Source: JdFR-22 sp046537735
GTDB taxonomy: Archaea; Halobacteriota; Archaeoglobi; Archaeoglobales; Archaeoglobaceae
DNA: 23,473 nt
NCBI GenBank assembly: GCA_046537735.1
Contig: JBKHKH010000016.1
Coordinates: 1-23,473, forward strand
Direction: 5' to 3'
The position numbers and the translations under genes were made by a program. Under the pieces are notes generated by a model, which did not search any database, had not been told where the DNA came from, and worked only from the letters and a program-made list of their open reading frames with translations. Below, one piece after another: positions 15,212 through 22,065 of this stretch (the first letter of the stretch is position 1; each line of letters begins with the position of its first letter).

Positions 15212-15788
15212 TCGTGATTCTTTTGTGTGGAACCTGGCTGAATACGCCTCGTTCTATGATAAAATCAAGGTAGTTCCCAATACCATAACCCTGGAGGAGG
15301 TAAAGATACTGAATCCCAGAGGCATAATAATTTCACCCGGACCTGGCTCTCCTGACAAGAAGAGAGATGTAGGTAACTGTCCAGAGATAATAAGGAAGTT
15401 AGAAGTCCCCATATTGGGTGTCTGTCTGGGACATCAGATGATCGCCTATGTATTTGGAGGAGAGGTGGGGAGAGTTAAACCCCACCATGGAAAAACTTCT
15501 TCTGTCAACCATGACCGTAAGACCATATTCAAGGGAATAAGGAATCCCATTGAGGCGGGAAGATATCACTCCCTGGCCGTGCTCAACGTTCCCGGGAACT
15601 TTGAGATCTCAGCGCTCTCCGAAGATGGGATAATAATGGGAATGAGATGTAAAGAAAGGCCAGTGGAGGGCGTGCAGTTCCATCCAGAGAGCATTTTGAC
15701 GCAGGATGGTCTTAAGATGATAGAGAACTGGGTTAAGGGTTTAGATTTAGATGTTTATCAAGATTTGCGGAGTAAAGAACTTCACTGA
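15192..15788 (+). CDS. trpG: Anthranilate synthase component II (glutamine amidotransferase)
   Basis: A 198-residue class I glutamine amidotransferase that passes ammonia to TrpE. It has the opening ILIIDNRDSFVWNLAEY, the oxyanion loop ISPGPGSPD, the nucleophile Cys78 in LGVCLGHQ, and His164/Glu166 in VQFHPES; the triad is complete. The start is a GTG at 15192, chosen because GGAGGTG lies 4 bases upstream and the protein begins exactly at the family start. It lies inside the trpE end. The C-terminal tail (about residues 183-198) is the part that overlaps trpF and is not conserved in the family. Confidence 0.93.
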   Translation: MILIIDNRDSFVWNLAEYASFYDKIKVVPNTITLEEVKILNPRGIIISPGPGSPDKKRDVGNCPEIIRKLEVPILGVCLGHQMIAYVFGGEVGRVKPHHGKTSSVNHDRKTIFKGIRNPIEAGRYHSLAVLNVPGNFEISALSEDGIIMGMRCKERPVEGVQFHPESILTQDGLKMIENWVKGLDLDVYQDLRSKELH

Positions 15789-16377
15789 GCTGAGGATGGT
15801 AGAAAAGTGCGCAGATGCGACAGGTGTAGTGGTTAGGGCTGCCTCCAGGAGAGCTATAGGCCCAGGAGTTGCAAAAGAAATTATATCCAGTGCGCAAATA
15901 CCTGTTTTCGTGGTCTCCACAGAAAATACACTTGAAGGATGGATGGATATCATTCGTGAGACCGGTGCGGAATGCATTCAGGTCCACTCGGATATGGGAG
16001 TGCAGGAATTTGAGAAATTGAGGGAGATATTTGACGGAGAGATAATCAAAGCTTTCAAAGTTCCTCAAAAATGTGATTGCATAGAAAGAGAGGTAGAGGT
16101 GGGAAAAATGATGGCCAAAATGTCCAGTTACAACCCCGATTATTTCCTGCTGGACACTGGAAACGGAAGTGGTAAACTGCACGACTTGAGAGTAAGCAAA
16201 GAAATTGTAGAAAAGGTCAAGGAGAAGATAATACTTGCCGGAGGGCTAGACCCGGTAAATGTATCTGAAATAGCAGGATATGTCAAACCATTTGGCGTGG
16301 ATGTCTCCTCAGGGGTGGAGAGATGCAATATGAAGAACGAACAACTGATCAAAGATTTTTCGGAGGTATTTAAATGA
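15751..16377 (+). CDS. trpF: Phosphoribosylanthranilate isomerase
   Basis: A 208-residue TIM barrel that isomerises phosphoribosylanthranilate to carboxyphenylamino-deoxyribulose phosphate. The catalytic Cys is at residue 6 of FIKICGVKN and the general acid Asp is in YFLLDTGNGSGKLHD at about 130-143. IQVHSDMG, ILAGGLDPVNV and VDVSSGVE (phosphate site) complete the pattern. The ATG at 15751 has no strong ribosome binding site and lies 38 bases inside trpG, the longest overlap in the operon. Its stop overlaps the trpB start as ATGA. Confidence 0.92.
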   Translation: MFIKICGVKNFTELRMVEKCADATGVVVRAASRRAIGPGVAKEIISSAQIPVFVVSTENTLEGWMDIIRETGAECIQVHSDMGVQEFEKLREIFDGEIIKAFKVPQKCDCIEREVEVGKMMAKMSSYNPDYFLLDTGNGSGKLHDLRVSKEIVEKVKEKIILAGGLDPVNVSEIAGYVKPFGVDVSSGVERCNMKNEQLIKDFSEVFK

Positions 16378-17534
16378 AATTTGGAGAGCAATTTGGAGGG
16401 CGCTACGTTCCAGAAGTGCTCATCCCTCCTCTGGAAGAGCTCGAGGAAGAGTACAAAAAATTGAAGGACGATACTAAATTTAATCAAGACCTTCAATACT
16501 GTCTTGAACATGCTGGCCGCCCCACCCGCCTCTATTATGCTCAGAATCTATCAGAAAAAGTGGGTGGAGCCAGGATATACCTTAAAAGGGAGGACCTACT
16601 CCACGGAGGAGCCCACAAGATAAACAATACCATCGGCCAGGCTTTACTGGCCAAAAAAATGGGTAAAAATAGATTAATAGCTGAGACGGGTGCGGGGCAG
16701 CATGGAGTAGCAACAGCGATGGCAGGCGCTCTATTTAACCTTCAAACAGAGGTGTACATGGGGAGTGAGGATATAAGGAGACAGGAAGCCAATGTATTCA
16801 GAATGAAATTGCTGGGGGCTGATGTCCATCCGGTGGAATCCGGTTCTCGAACTTTAAAGGATGCCATAAATGAGGCTTTGAGGGATTGGGTAGCCAATTT
16901 TGAGACCACTCATTACCTCATAGGGTCCGTAGTAGGACCTTATCCCTACCCGGTGCTGGTAAGAGATTTTCAAGCTGTAATCGGTAAGGAGACCATAGAA
17001 CAGTCTCTTCAACAGGAAGAAAAGCTGCCTGATTGCATTGTAGCCTGTGTTGGTGGAGGGAGCAACGCCATAGGGATTTTCTATCCTTTTGTAAACGAGG
17101 ATGTCAGGCTGATAGGTGTGGAAGCTGCAGGCGAAGGACTGGATAGCAAGAAACATTCTGCCAGCCTTGGTGCCGGAAATAAAGGTGTTTTACACGGTAT
17201 GCTGTCCTATTTCCTTCAGGATGAAGACGGTCAGATGTTGACCACCCATTCTGTGGCAGCGGGGCTGGACTATCCCGGTGTAGGACCCGAGCACGCCTAC
17301 CTCAAGGAAAGTGGGAGAGCAGAGTATGTTGCCGTAGATGATGATCAAGCTTTAAAGGCATTCATGGAGCTCTCCAAAACCGAAGGCATTATACCAGCTC
17401 TGGAGTCTTCTCACGCCGTTGCTTACGCCATGGAAATTGCCAGAGACATGGATGAAGACGATATGGTGGTGGTCAACCTTTCTGGCAGAGGAGATAAGGA
17501 TTTGAACATTGTCATGGAGGCTGTGGAACTATGA
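16374..17534 (+). CDS. trpB: Tryptophan synthase beta chain (TrpB1 type)
   Basis: A 386-residue PLP enzyme that joins indole with serine. It begins FGEQFGGRYVPEVL as the TrpB1 class does. The PLP lysine is Lys82 in HGGAHKINN, the catalytic Glu is Glu104 in AETGAGQHG, VACVGGGSNA (about 222-231) is the phosphate loop, and SGRGDKD closes the active site. The short length and motif set are of the TrpA-partnered TrpB1, not the longer TrpB2 often found in archaea. It sits directly before trpA with an ATGA overlap, consistent with an alpha2beta2 complex with indole channelling. Confidence 0.96.
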   Translation: MKFGEQFGGRYVPEVLIPPLEELEEEYKKLKDDTKFNQDLQYCLEHAGRPTRLYYAQNLSEKVGGARIYLKREDLLHGGAHKINNTIGQALLAKKMGKNRLIAETGAGQHGVATAMAGALFNLQTEVYMGSEDIRRQEANVFRMKLLGADVHPVESGSRTLKDAINEALRDWVANFETTHYLIGSVVGPYPYPVLVRDFQAVIGKETIEQSLQQEEKLPDCIVACVGGGSNAIGIFYPFVNEDVRLIGVEAAGEGLDSKKHSASLGAGNKGVLHGMLSYFLQDEDGQMLTTHSVAAGLDYPGVGPEHAYLKESGRAEYVAVDDDQALKAFMELSKTEGIIPALESSHAVAYAMEIARDMDEDDMVVVNLSGRGDKDLNIVMEAVEL

Positions 17535-18307
17535 ACAGCGTGTTCCAAAATGGAAAGGCACTGGTCACATTCATTACCGCTGGAGACCCCCACCCAAAAG
17601 CCACCGTAAAGTTTCTTCACGCTCTGGAAAAAAATGCAGACATTCTTGAGCTGGGAATTCCTTTCAGCGATCCCATGGCCGACGGACCTACTATCCAGAA
17701 GGCGAATTACAGAGCTCTAAGCAATGGAATGAGATTATCTAAAGTCTTTGAGATCGTAGAAGAGTTCAAAGACAAATCGGACACACCTATCGTCCTCATG
17801 ACCTACTATAATCCTGTCTACGTGAATGGTGAAGAGAATTTTGTCAAAATGGCTAAGAAGTCGGGTGTCGATGGACTGATAATAGTTGATTTACCCACTG
17901 AAGAATCCGGTAATTATATTCAAGTTTGCAGGGAGAACAACATGGATACCATATTTCTTGCCGCGCCTAACACCCCACACAACAGGTTGATAGAGGTCAA
18001 TGAGGCAAGTTCAGGCTTTGTTTACCTCGTATCCCTATATGGAACTACTGGAGAGAGAAAAGATATACCTCAGGTATCGATCGAATTTCTCAAGAGGGCC
18101 AGGAGACTATGCACTCAACCGCTATGTGTAGGGTTTGGGATATCCAGGAAAGAACAGGTAGAAAAGCTGGTCAAGAACGGAGCTGACGGAGTGGTGGTGG
18201 GAAGTTCACTGGTCAATATCATAGAAAAATACGGAAACTCCAGTGAAACAGTGGATAAGCTCATAACAAAGACAGCAGAACTTAAAGAAGGCCTCAAACA
18301 AAGCTAA
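17531..18307 (+). CDS. trpA: Tryptophan synthase alpha chain
   Basis: A 258-residue TIM barrel that splits indole-3-glycerol phosphate into indole and glyceraldehyde-3-phosphate. Both catalytic acids are present: Glu40 and Asp51 in DILELGIPFSDPMADGPTIQ. VLMTYYNPVY, GLIIVDLPTEES, SLYGTTG, VGFGIS and GVVVGSSLV are the remaining signature strands, including the phosphate site. It is the last gene of the trp operon, its start overlapping trpB by 4 bases. A T-rich tract follows the stop. Confidence 0.95.
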   Translation: MNSVFQNGKALVTFITAGDPHPKATVKFLHALEKNADILELGIPFSDPMADGPTIQKANYRALSNGMRLSKVFEIVEEFKDKSDTPIVLMTYYNPVYVNGEENFVKMAKKSGVDGLIIVDLPTEESGNYIQVCRENNMDTIFLAAPNTPHNRLIEVNEASSGFVYLVSLYGTTGERKDIPQVSIEFLKRARRLCTQPLCVGFGISRKEQVEKLVKNGADGVVVGSSLVNIIEKYGNSSETVDKLITKTAELKEGLKQS

Positions 18308-18325
18308 TTTAATTTTATATCTTTA
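18307..18325 (+). terminator. Possible T-rich terminator of the trp operon
   Basis: Directly after the trpA stop comes a T-rich run (TTTAATTTTATATCTTT, roughly 18308-18324) on the plus strand with no stem. Oligo-T alone can end transcription in archaea. Weak call. Confidence 0.35.
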
Positions 18326-18449
18326 CCTCTATCACTCTTCAGTATACTGGACTGAGAGTTGAACAACATCATCTAGTTATCTAGTTATTGAACCCTGAGA
18401 CCCAGAAGGAGTTGTATGGTAATTATGACCAACTGCAAACCATCAACAT

Positions 18450-18480
18450 TATTAAATATGTAAAATAAACATATATTGAG
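18450..18480 (+). promoter_or_regulatory. Probable promoter of the adenine deaminase leader
   Basis: Two TATA-like elements, TATTAAATATG (18449-18460 region) and ACATATATTG (18470-18479), lie in a strongly AT-rich block. They predict a transcription start between about 18480 and 18505, which would leave a leader of some 180-200 nt before the ade ATG. The rest of the 18326-18449 gap has a short direct repeat of ATCTAGTT near 18371-18387 and nothing else I can name. Confidence 0.4.
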
Positions 18481-18488
18481 GCTGGTTT

Positions 18489-18583
18489 GGAGAGGTGTAC
18501 AAATAATTATAGAAGCCAACCCACCTCAGGAGAGGCTGGGGCTGTGTTAGAGAGGGCCAAAGATAAGGGTGACGGCCTCTCCT
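18489..18583 (+). promoter_or_regulatory. Candidate cis-regulatory leader RNA upstream of adenine deaminase, with competing stems
   Basis: A GC-rich island in the predicted long leader. GGAGAGG occurs at 18489-18495 and again at 18529-18535, and GAGAGG once more at 18550-18555. A single CCTCTCC at 18576-18582 can pair with any of the three. The best stem joins AGGAGAGGC (18528-18536) to GCCTCTCCT (18575-18583), 9 perfect pairs plus a G-U and a G-C. The first copy can instead pair through GAGGTG (18492-18497) with CACCTC (18522-18527). The main stem is followed by TTTATTCTT, a U-rich tract. The layout looks like an attenuator or switch, but no known riboswitch consensus is recognised and no folding program was run. 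Confidence 0.45.
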
Positions 18584-18683
18584 TTATTCTTGTGCTTTGG
18601 AACTGAAACGGATTTTATTGCTATTAAACACTAATCGAAAAAAATTTGTAAGAATTAGAGTATTGGCGAGTGGAGGAGACCAA

Positions 18684-20381
18684 ATGTATAATCTACCAGA
18701 ATTGCTTGAAGTGGCGAGAGGGGATAAACAGCCTGATCTAATTTTGAGCGGAAGAATCTTTTCAGTATTCACGGGAGAAGTATTCGAAGGAGATGTTGCC
18801 ATTTATAGGTCAAAGATCGCCGGTATAGGTGAGTATGAAGGAAGAAACAGGATAGAGACCGACGGAATTATCTTGCCCGGCTTCATGGATTCTCACATGC
18901 ATTTAGAGAGCACACTTCTTACACCTTCCGAGTTTGCTCGGGCTGTTTTGCCTCATGGCACCACATCCGTCTTCATTGATCCCCACGAAATAGCCAATGT
19001 AGCAGGAGTAGACGGGATCAAGTACGTTTATGAAGCCTCACGAAACCTCCCGGTCAACTTTTTCTTGAATGTACCGTCCTGTGTCCCTGCAATAAAAGGT
19101 CTGGAGACATATGGTGCAGAAATAAACGCTGGAGACGTGTCCAAGTTCATTACCTGGGATGGTGTAGTGGGACTGGCAGAAATGATGAACTTTCCTGGAG
19201 TTATCTGCGGCGACGAAATGGTTTTAAGAAAAATTGAGGCTATAGGAGATAGAGTAGTGGATGGACATGCCCCTGGCTTAAGAAGTAAGGGGCTGAATAC
19301 CTACATTGCAGCCGGAGTACAATCAGATCACGAGTGTACATCTGCCGATGAGGCGGTGGAGAAGGTAAGGAAAGGTATGAAGGTGATGATCCGAGAAGGT
19401 TCGGTAGCCAAAAACCTGGCTGATCTGGTTAAGGTTGTGAACGCTTACAACTCGGAGAACTTTATGCTGGCTTCCGATGACTTTCTGCCCATAGATATGG
19501 AGCAAGGTCACATGGATTACCGGATGAAGTTGTGTGTAGAGAACGGTTTACCTCCTGAGATCGCCATCAAAATGGCCACCATCAACACCGCTAGATATTT
19601 TGGACTGAATGATCTGGGCGCTGTGGCCCCCGGATACACAGCAGACCTCGCTGTCGTTGATAACTTTACCAACTTCCAGGTGAAAATGGTCCTCAAAGAT
19701 GGTAAGGTGGTGTGGGATGGTAAACCCACAGTGGAAATAAAGTCCAGGACAGCCGATGAAGTGAAGCACATGGTTATGCTCCCCGATATCAATGAAGGGG
19801 ACCTGAAAATTAAGGCCAAAGGTAAGAAGTGCAAAGTTATAGAGCTAATACCGGGCCAAATAACCACCAAAAAATCTGAGATGGAGCTCCCTGTAGAGAA
19901 TGGTTTCGTAATTCCGGATATAAAGAACAATGTGGCCAAGATTACGGTGGTTGACAGATACGGGAGAGGTAAGTATATAGGTTTGGGATTTGTAAAGGGC
20001 TTCGGGTTGAATAAAGGAGCTATAGCCAGCAGCGTATCCCATGACTCCCACAACTGTGTGTGCTTGGGCGTTAATGATAAAGACATGCTAACTGCCATAA
20101 AGAGAATAGGAGAATTGCAGGGCGGATTTGTGGTGGTGGATGGAGAGGTAAAGGCTGAACTTCCCCTACCGGTCGCTGGATTGATCTCCGACCTCAAATA
20201 TGAAGAAGTGACTGAGAGGCTGAAGAGAGTTTACAAAACAGTTAAAGAGCTCGGTATCGACATAGAACATCCTTTTACTTCCCTGAGCTTCCTCTCACTT
20301 CCAGTAATACCAGAATTGAAGATCACCGATTTCGGTCTGGTAGATGTAAGCAAGATGGAACTGGTGGACCTATGGTCCTGA
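18684..20381 (+). CDS. ade: Adenine deaminase
   Basis: A 565-residue amidohydrolase-superfamily enzyme that converts adenine to hypoxanthine and ammonia. The metal motif GFMDSHMHLEST is at about 66-77 (His71, His73, Glu75), followed by FARAVLPHGTTSVFIDPHEIANV, a VGLAEMMNFPGV block, DGHAPGL with the next metal His, and the HECTSADEA and ASDDFLP segments. NTARYFGLNDLGAVAPGYTADL begins the beta-sandwich return. The C-terminal block SHDSHNCVCLGVN is typical of the Ade subgroup. The frame is open back to a TTG at 18597, but ATG 18684 has GGAGGAG 5 bases upstream and fits the family length. The hypoxanthine phosphoribosyltransferase follows 68 bases later. Confidence 0.95.
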   Translation: MYNLPELLEVARGDKQPDLILSGRIFSVFTGEVFEGDVAIYRSKIAGIGEYEGRNRIETDGIILPGFMDSHMHLESTLLTPSEFARAVLPHGTTSVFIDPHEIANVAGVDGIKYVYEASRNLPVNFFLNVPSCVPAIKGLETYGAEINAGDVSKFITWDGVVGLAEMMNFPGVICGDEMVLRKIEAIGDRVVDGHAPGLRSKGLNTYIAAGVQSDHECTSADEAVEKVRKGMKVMIREGSVAKNLADLVKVVNAYNSENFMLASDDFLPIDMEQGHMDYRMKLCVENGLPPEIAIKMATINTARYFGLNDLGAVAPGYTADLAVVDNFTNFQVKMVLKDGKVVWDGKPTVEIKSRTADEVKHMVMLPDINEGDLKIKAKGKKCKVIELIPGQITTKKSEMELPVENGFVIPDIKNNVAKITVVDRYGRGKYIGLGFVKGFGLNKGAIASSVSHDSHNCVCLGVNDKDMLTAIKRIGELQGGFVVVDGEVKAELPLPVAGLISDLKYEEVTERLKRVYKTVKELGIDIEHPFTSLSFLSLPVIPELKITDFGLVDVSKMELVDLWS

Positions 20382-20409
20382 AACAGGTCTTAAACAGGTC
20401 TTAAACAGG
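20382..20409 (+). repeat. Short tandem repeat between ade and hpt, 11-base unit
   Basis: The unit AACAGGTCTTA occurs twice in a row, followed by a partial AACAGG, immediately after the ade stop codon. GGGGCCTGAAAAGCCTG follows. At about 2.5 copies it is most likely a replication-slippage repeat; its place in the ade-hpt spacer might still affect transcript processing. Confidence 0.7.
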
Positions 20410-20449
20410 GGCCTGAAAAGCCTGAACACATAGCAAGTTAGGTGGTGGA

Positions 20450-20962
20450 ATGAAGTTGGAGATCCTCATCAATAGAGACGAGATAAGAAACAGGGTAAAA
20501 GAGATTGCACAACAGATAGACAGTGATTATGAGGGTAAAAATCCCTTACTGATCAGTATACTGAAAGGATCTGTTATATTTCTCTCAGACCTTGTAAGAG
20601 AGCTAAACGTTCCCGTGGAAATAGAGTTCATGGACGTCAAAAGTTATGTAGGGATGAACAATCATGAGCCAGTGGTTAGACTGGATATAAACCAGGACCT
20701 GGAAGGAAAGGATGTAATCATTATTGAGGATATAATAGATACTGGAATCACCATTTCTTCCCTCAAGAGCATGTTAATGACCAGAGGTCCTAAATCGCTC
20801 AAAGTCTGCACCCTTCTGGATAAGCCAGACAGAAGGAATGTAGATGTTGATGCCGACTACACTGGATTTGAGGTCCCCGACGTATTTATTGTAGGATACG
20901 GTCTGGATATAGACGGGAAATACAGACAACTGCCTGACATCCATTACGTCGTTGGAGAGTAG
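20450..20962 (+). CDS. hpt: Hypoxanthine phosphoribosyltransferase, bacterial-type
   Basis: A 170-residue type I phosphoribosyltransferase making IMP from hypoxanthine and PRPP. LISILKGSVIFLSDLVREL at about 34-52 has the Lys-Gly pyrophosphate loop, VKSYVG at 63-68 is the flexible loop, the PRPP motif IIEDIIDTGIT is at 91-101, and LLDKPDRR with FIVGYGLDIDGKYRQLPDIHYV (about 145-166) binds the base. These features and the length are those of the bacterial Hpt family. Most euryarchaea use a differently built purine phosphoribosyltransferase, so horizontal origin is plausible. GGTGGTGG precedes the ATG. The substrate could include guanine. It acts directly downstream of adenine deaminase in salvage. 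Confidence 0.9.
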   Translation: MKLEILINRDEIRNRVKEIAQQIDSDYEGKNPLLISILKGSVIFLSDLVRELNVPVEIEFMDVKSYVGMNNHEPVVRLDINQDLEGKDVIIIEDIIDTGITISSLKSMLMTRGPKSLKVCTLLDKPDRRNVDVDADYTGFEVPDVFIVGYGLDIDGKYRQLPDIHYVVGE

Positions 20963-21057
20963 GTTAAGTTAGGCAATGCCAATACCAGCACGCACACAAA
21001 CTGCTAACACCAGCACTGCCAGCATCAATATCCGACATTCACCATCGAACCCAGAAT

Positions 21058-21065
21058 ATTTATAA
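21058..21065 (+). promoter_or_regulatory. TATA box of the tRNA-His gene
   Basis: TTTATAAA, within an AT-rich stretch, is about 50 bases before the mature 5' end. Transcription would start near 21085-21090. The short leader holds a 6-bp inverted repeat, TATTGG (21090-21095) and CCAATA (21101-21106). Confidence 0.55.
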
Positions 21066-21112
21066 ACAAATTTCCCTATTTTGATATTGTATTGGTGAGC
21101 CCAATATCCTAT

Positions 21113-21205
21113 GGCCTGGGTAGGGTAGTGGCTATCCTCTGGGACTGTGGATGGATTTACTCCAGCAGAGATCCCAGGAGCCGGGTTCAATTCCCGGTCC
21201 AGGCC
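21113..21205 (+). tRNA. tRNA-His (anticodon GUG) with a 20-nt intron
   Basis: A complete cloverleaf on the plus strand. The histidine identity base G-1 (21113) is encoded and opposes discriminator C73 (21205). The acceptor stem is GCCTGGG (21114-21120) with TCCAGGC (21198-21204), position 8-9 is TA, the D loop holds the conserved A14, GG and A21, and the anticodon stem TGGGA (21140-21144) pairs with TCCCA (21172-21176). The loop reads CU-GUG-G-A once the intron is removed. The T arm is CCGGG, loop TTCAATT, CCCGG (21181-21197). CCA is not encoded. Reading the anticodon as UGU would put C at position 33 and is rejected. The G-1/C73 pair settles the His identity. Confidence 0.95.
21151..21170 (+). 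other. Archaeal tRNA intron with bulge-helix-bulge splice motif
   Basis: Twenty bases at the canonical 37/38 position. The central helix pairs anticodon-loop CTGT (21145-21148) with intron GCAG (21165-21168), including one G-U. The 5' bulge is GG^A (21149-21151) and the 3' bulge AG^A (21169-21171), each 3 nt and cut after the second base. The intron itself folds as TGGA (21152-21155), loop TTTAC, TCCA (21161-21164). This is an almost textbook substrate for the tRNA splicing endonuclease. Confidence 0.9.
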
Positions 21206-21331
21206 CTGTTACGATGACAAGAGCAAGGAAGAGGAAAGGGTAGAGTAGACAGCATGTTACAAAAGTCATATCGGAATCTTTTTATTCGTGTTGCTTATGA
21301 GAGGAGAGTTAAAAGAGGAAGAGGTTAAAGC

Positions 21332-21907
21332 ATGAACATGAGGTTAAAGCTTTGTAGTATTCTTATTATTTTGATGCTGGTCGCTGTAACTAGTATATCA
21401 ATTGGCTCTTCGCAATTGATGTCCGGGGACAAATTCGAGCCGAACGACAATATGGAAACCGCTCAGAAGATTGAGGTGGGTAATAGCTACAACAACTTAC
21501 ACGTAAACCAATCTGACGTCGATTATTACTATTTCACTGCTTCAAAATCGGGCACATACATCGTTGAGACATATGAATCGGGTACTCCGCTGGCAGATAC
21601 GAGAATCGAGATACTGCTTTCTGATGGTAGATTTCATGAGTACAGCAGCGATAATGGTACAGGAAACTTCTCCAAAACGATGACATCGGTTATCTTGACC
21701 AATGGTAATCCAACTGAGATCTACGTTAAAGTTACAGAAGAGTCCAATGGCGAAGGATATTACGGGATAAAGGTATCGTATAACTCTTCAACCCAGTTAG
21801 GAGAAGGAGCACAAGGGGACATGCACATGGCACCGGGCTTTGAATGGGTGTTCGCTGCCATAGGATTACTGGCAAGCTTATATCTCTTCAAGAGAAAAGA
21901 GGATTAG
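21332..21907 (+). CDS. Secreted PPC-domain protein with PGF-CTERM-like anchor
   Basis: A 191-residue exported protein. A signal peptide covers about residues 1-28 (MNMRLK, then a hydrophobic run to ISIGSS). Residues about 33-150 form a PPC (pre-peptidase C-terminal-like) beta domain: DKFEPNDNMETAQKI, then DVDYYYFTASKSGTYIVET with the paired aromatic residues, and YVKVTEE. A low-complexity linker leads to PGF at 168-170, a membrane segment to about 186 and the basic tail KRKED, the arrangement of PGF-CTERM sorting signals cleaved by archaeosortase. It is probably a surface-anchored carbohydrate-binding or adhesive protein without a catalytic domain. GAGG is 7 bases before the ATG. The 21908-22065 gap holds the promoter region of the next gene. 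Confidence 0.8.
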   Translation: MNMRLKLCSILIILMLVAVTSISIGSSQLMSGDKFEPNDNMETAQKIEVGNSYNNLHVNQSDVDYYYFTASKSGTYIVETYESGTPLADTRIEILLSDGRFHEYSSDNGTGNFSKTMTSVILTNGNPTEIYVKVTEESNGEGYYGIKVSYNSSTQLGEGAQGDMHMAPGFEWVFAAIGLLASLYLFKRKED

Positions 21908-22065
21908 CTGTTGATCATTGAAGAAGAATCAGCTATCCATCATTAATATTTCCATTCTAAATTTATTCTTGGCTTGTTTTTAGGGTCTAAGATCTGTGTA
22001 AGCTACTTTAGAGTTTATTGGGTTTTTACCGAAAAACTCTTTAGATCATAAACAGAGTAGTTTTT

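Noticed and set aside
18489..18583. Known purine riboswitch in the ade leader
   Set aside because: The bacterial purine riboswitch core (three-way junction with conserved TATA and loop-loop sequences) is not present.
18597..18683. TTG start at 18597 adding 29 residues to adenine deaminase
   Set aside because: ATG 18684 has a strong GGAGGAG site and fits the family start. The upstream codons are rich in basic residues unlike the family.
19517..20197. 226-codon minus-strand ORF inside ade
   Set aside because: It has the low-complexity Ser/Thr/Pro composition typical of antisense frames, with no motif; ade is complete on the plus strand.
20382..20409. CRISPR-like repeat
   Set aside because: The repeat unit is 11 bases, without spacers, and has about 2.5 copies.
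21139..21177. Reading the tRNA as tRNA-Thr (anticodon UGU) with a 5-bp stem starting at 21139
   Set aside because: It puts C at position 33, mispairs the stem or leaves a 3-nt variable loop, and ignores the G-1/C73 pair that marks tRNA-His. The GUG reading gives U33 and a perfect bulge-helix-bulge.
20969..21190. 73-codon minus-strand ORF
   Set aside because: It runs antisense through the tRNA-His gene and has no recognisable motif or ribosome binding site.
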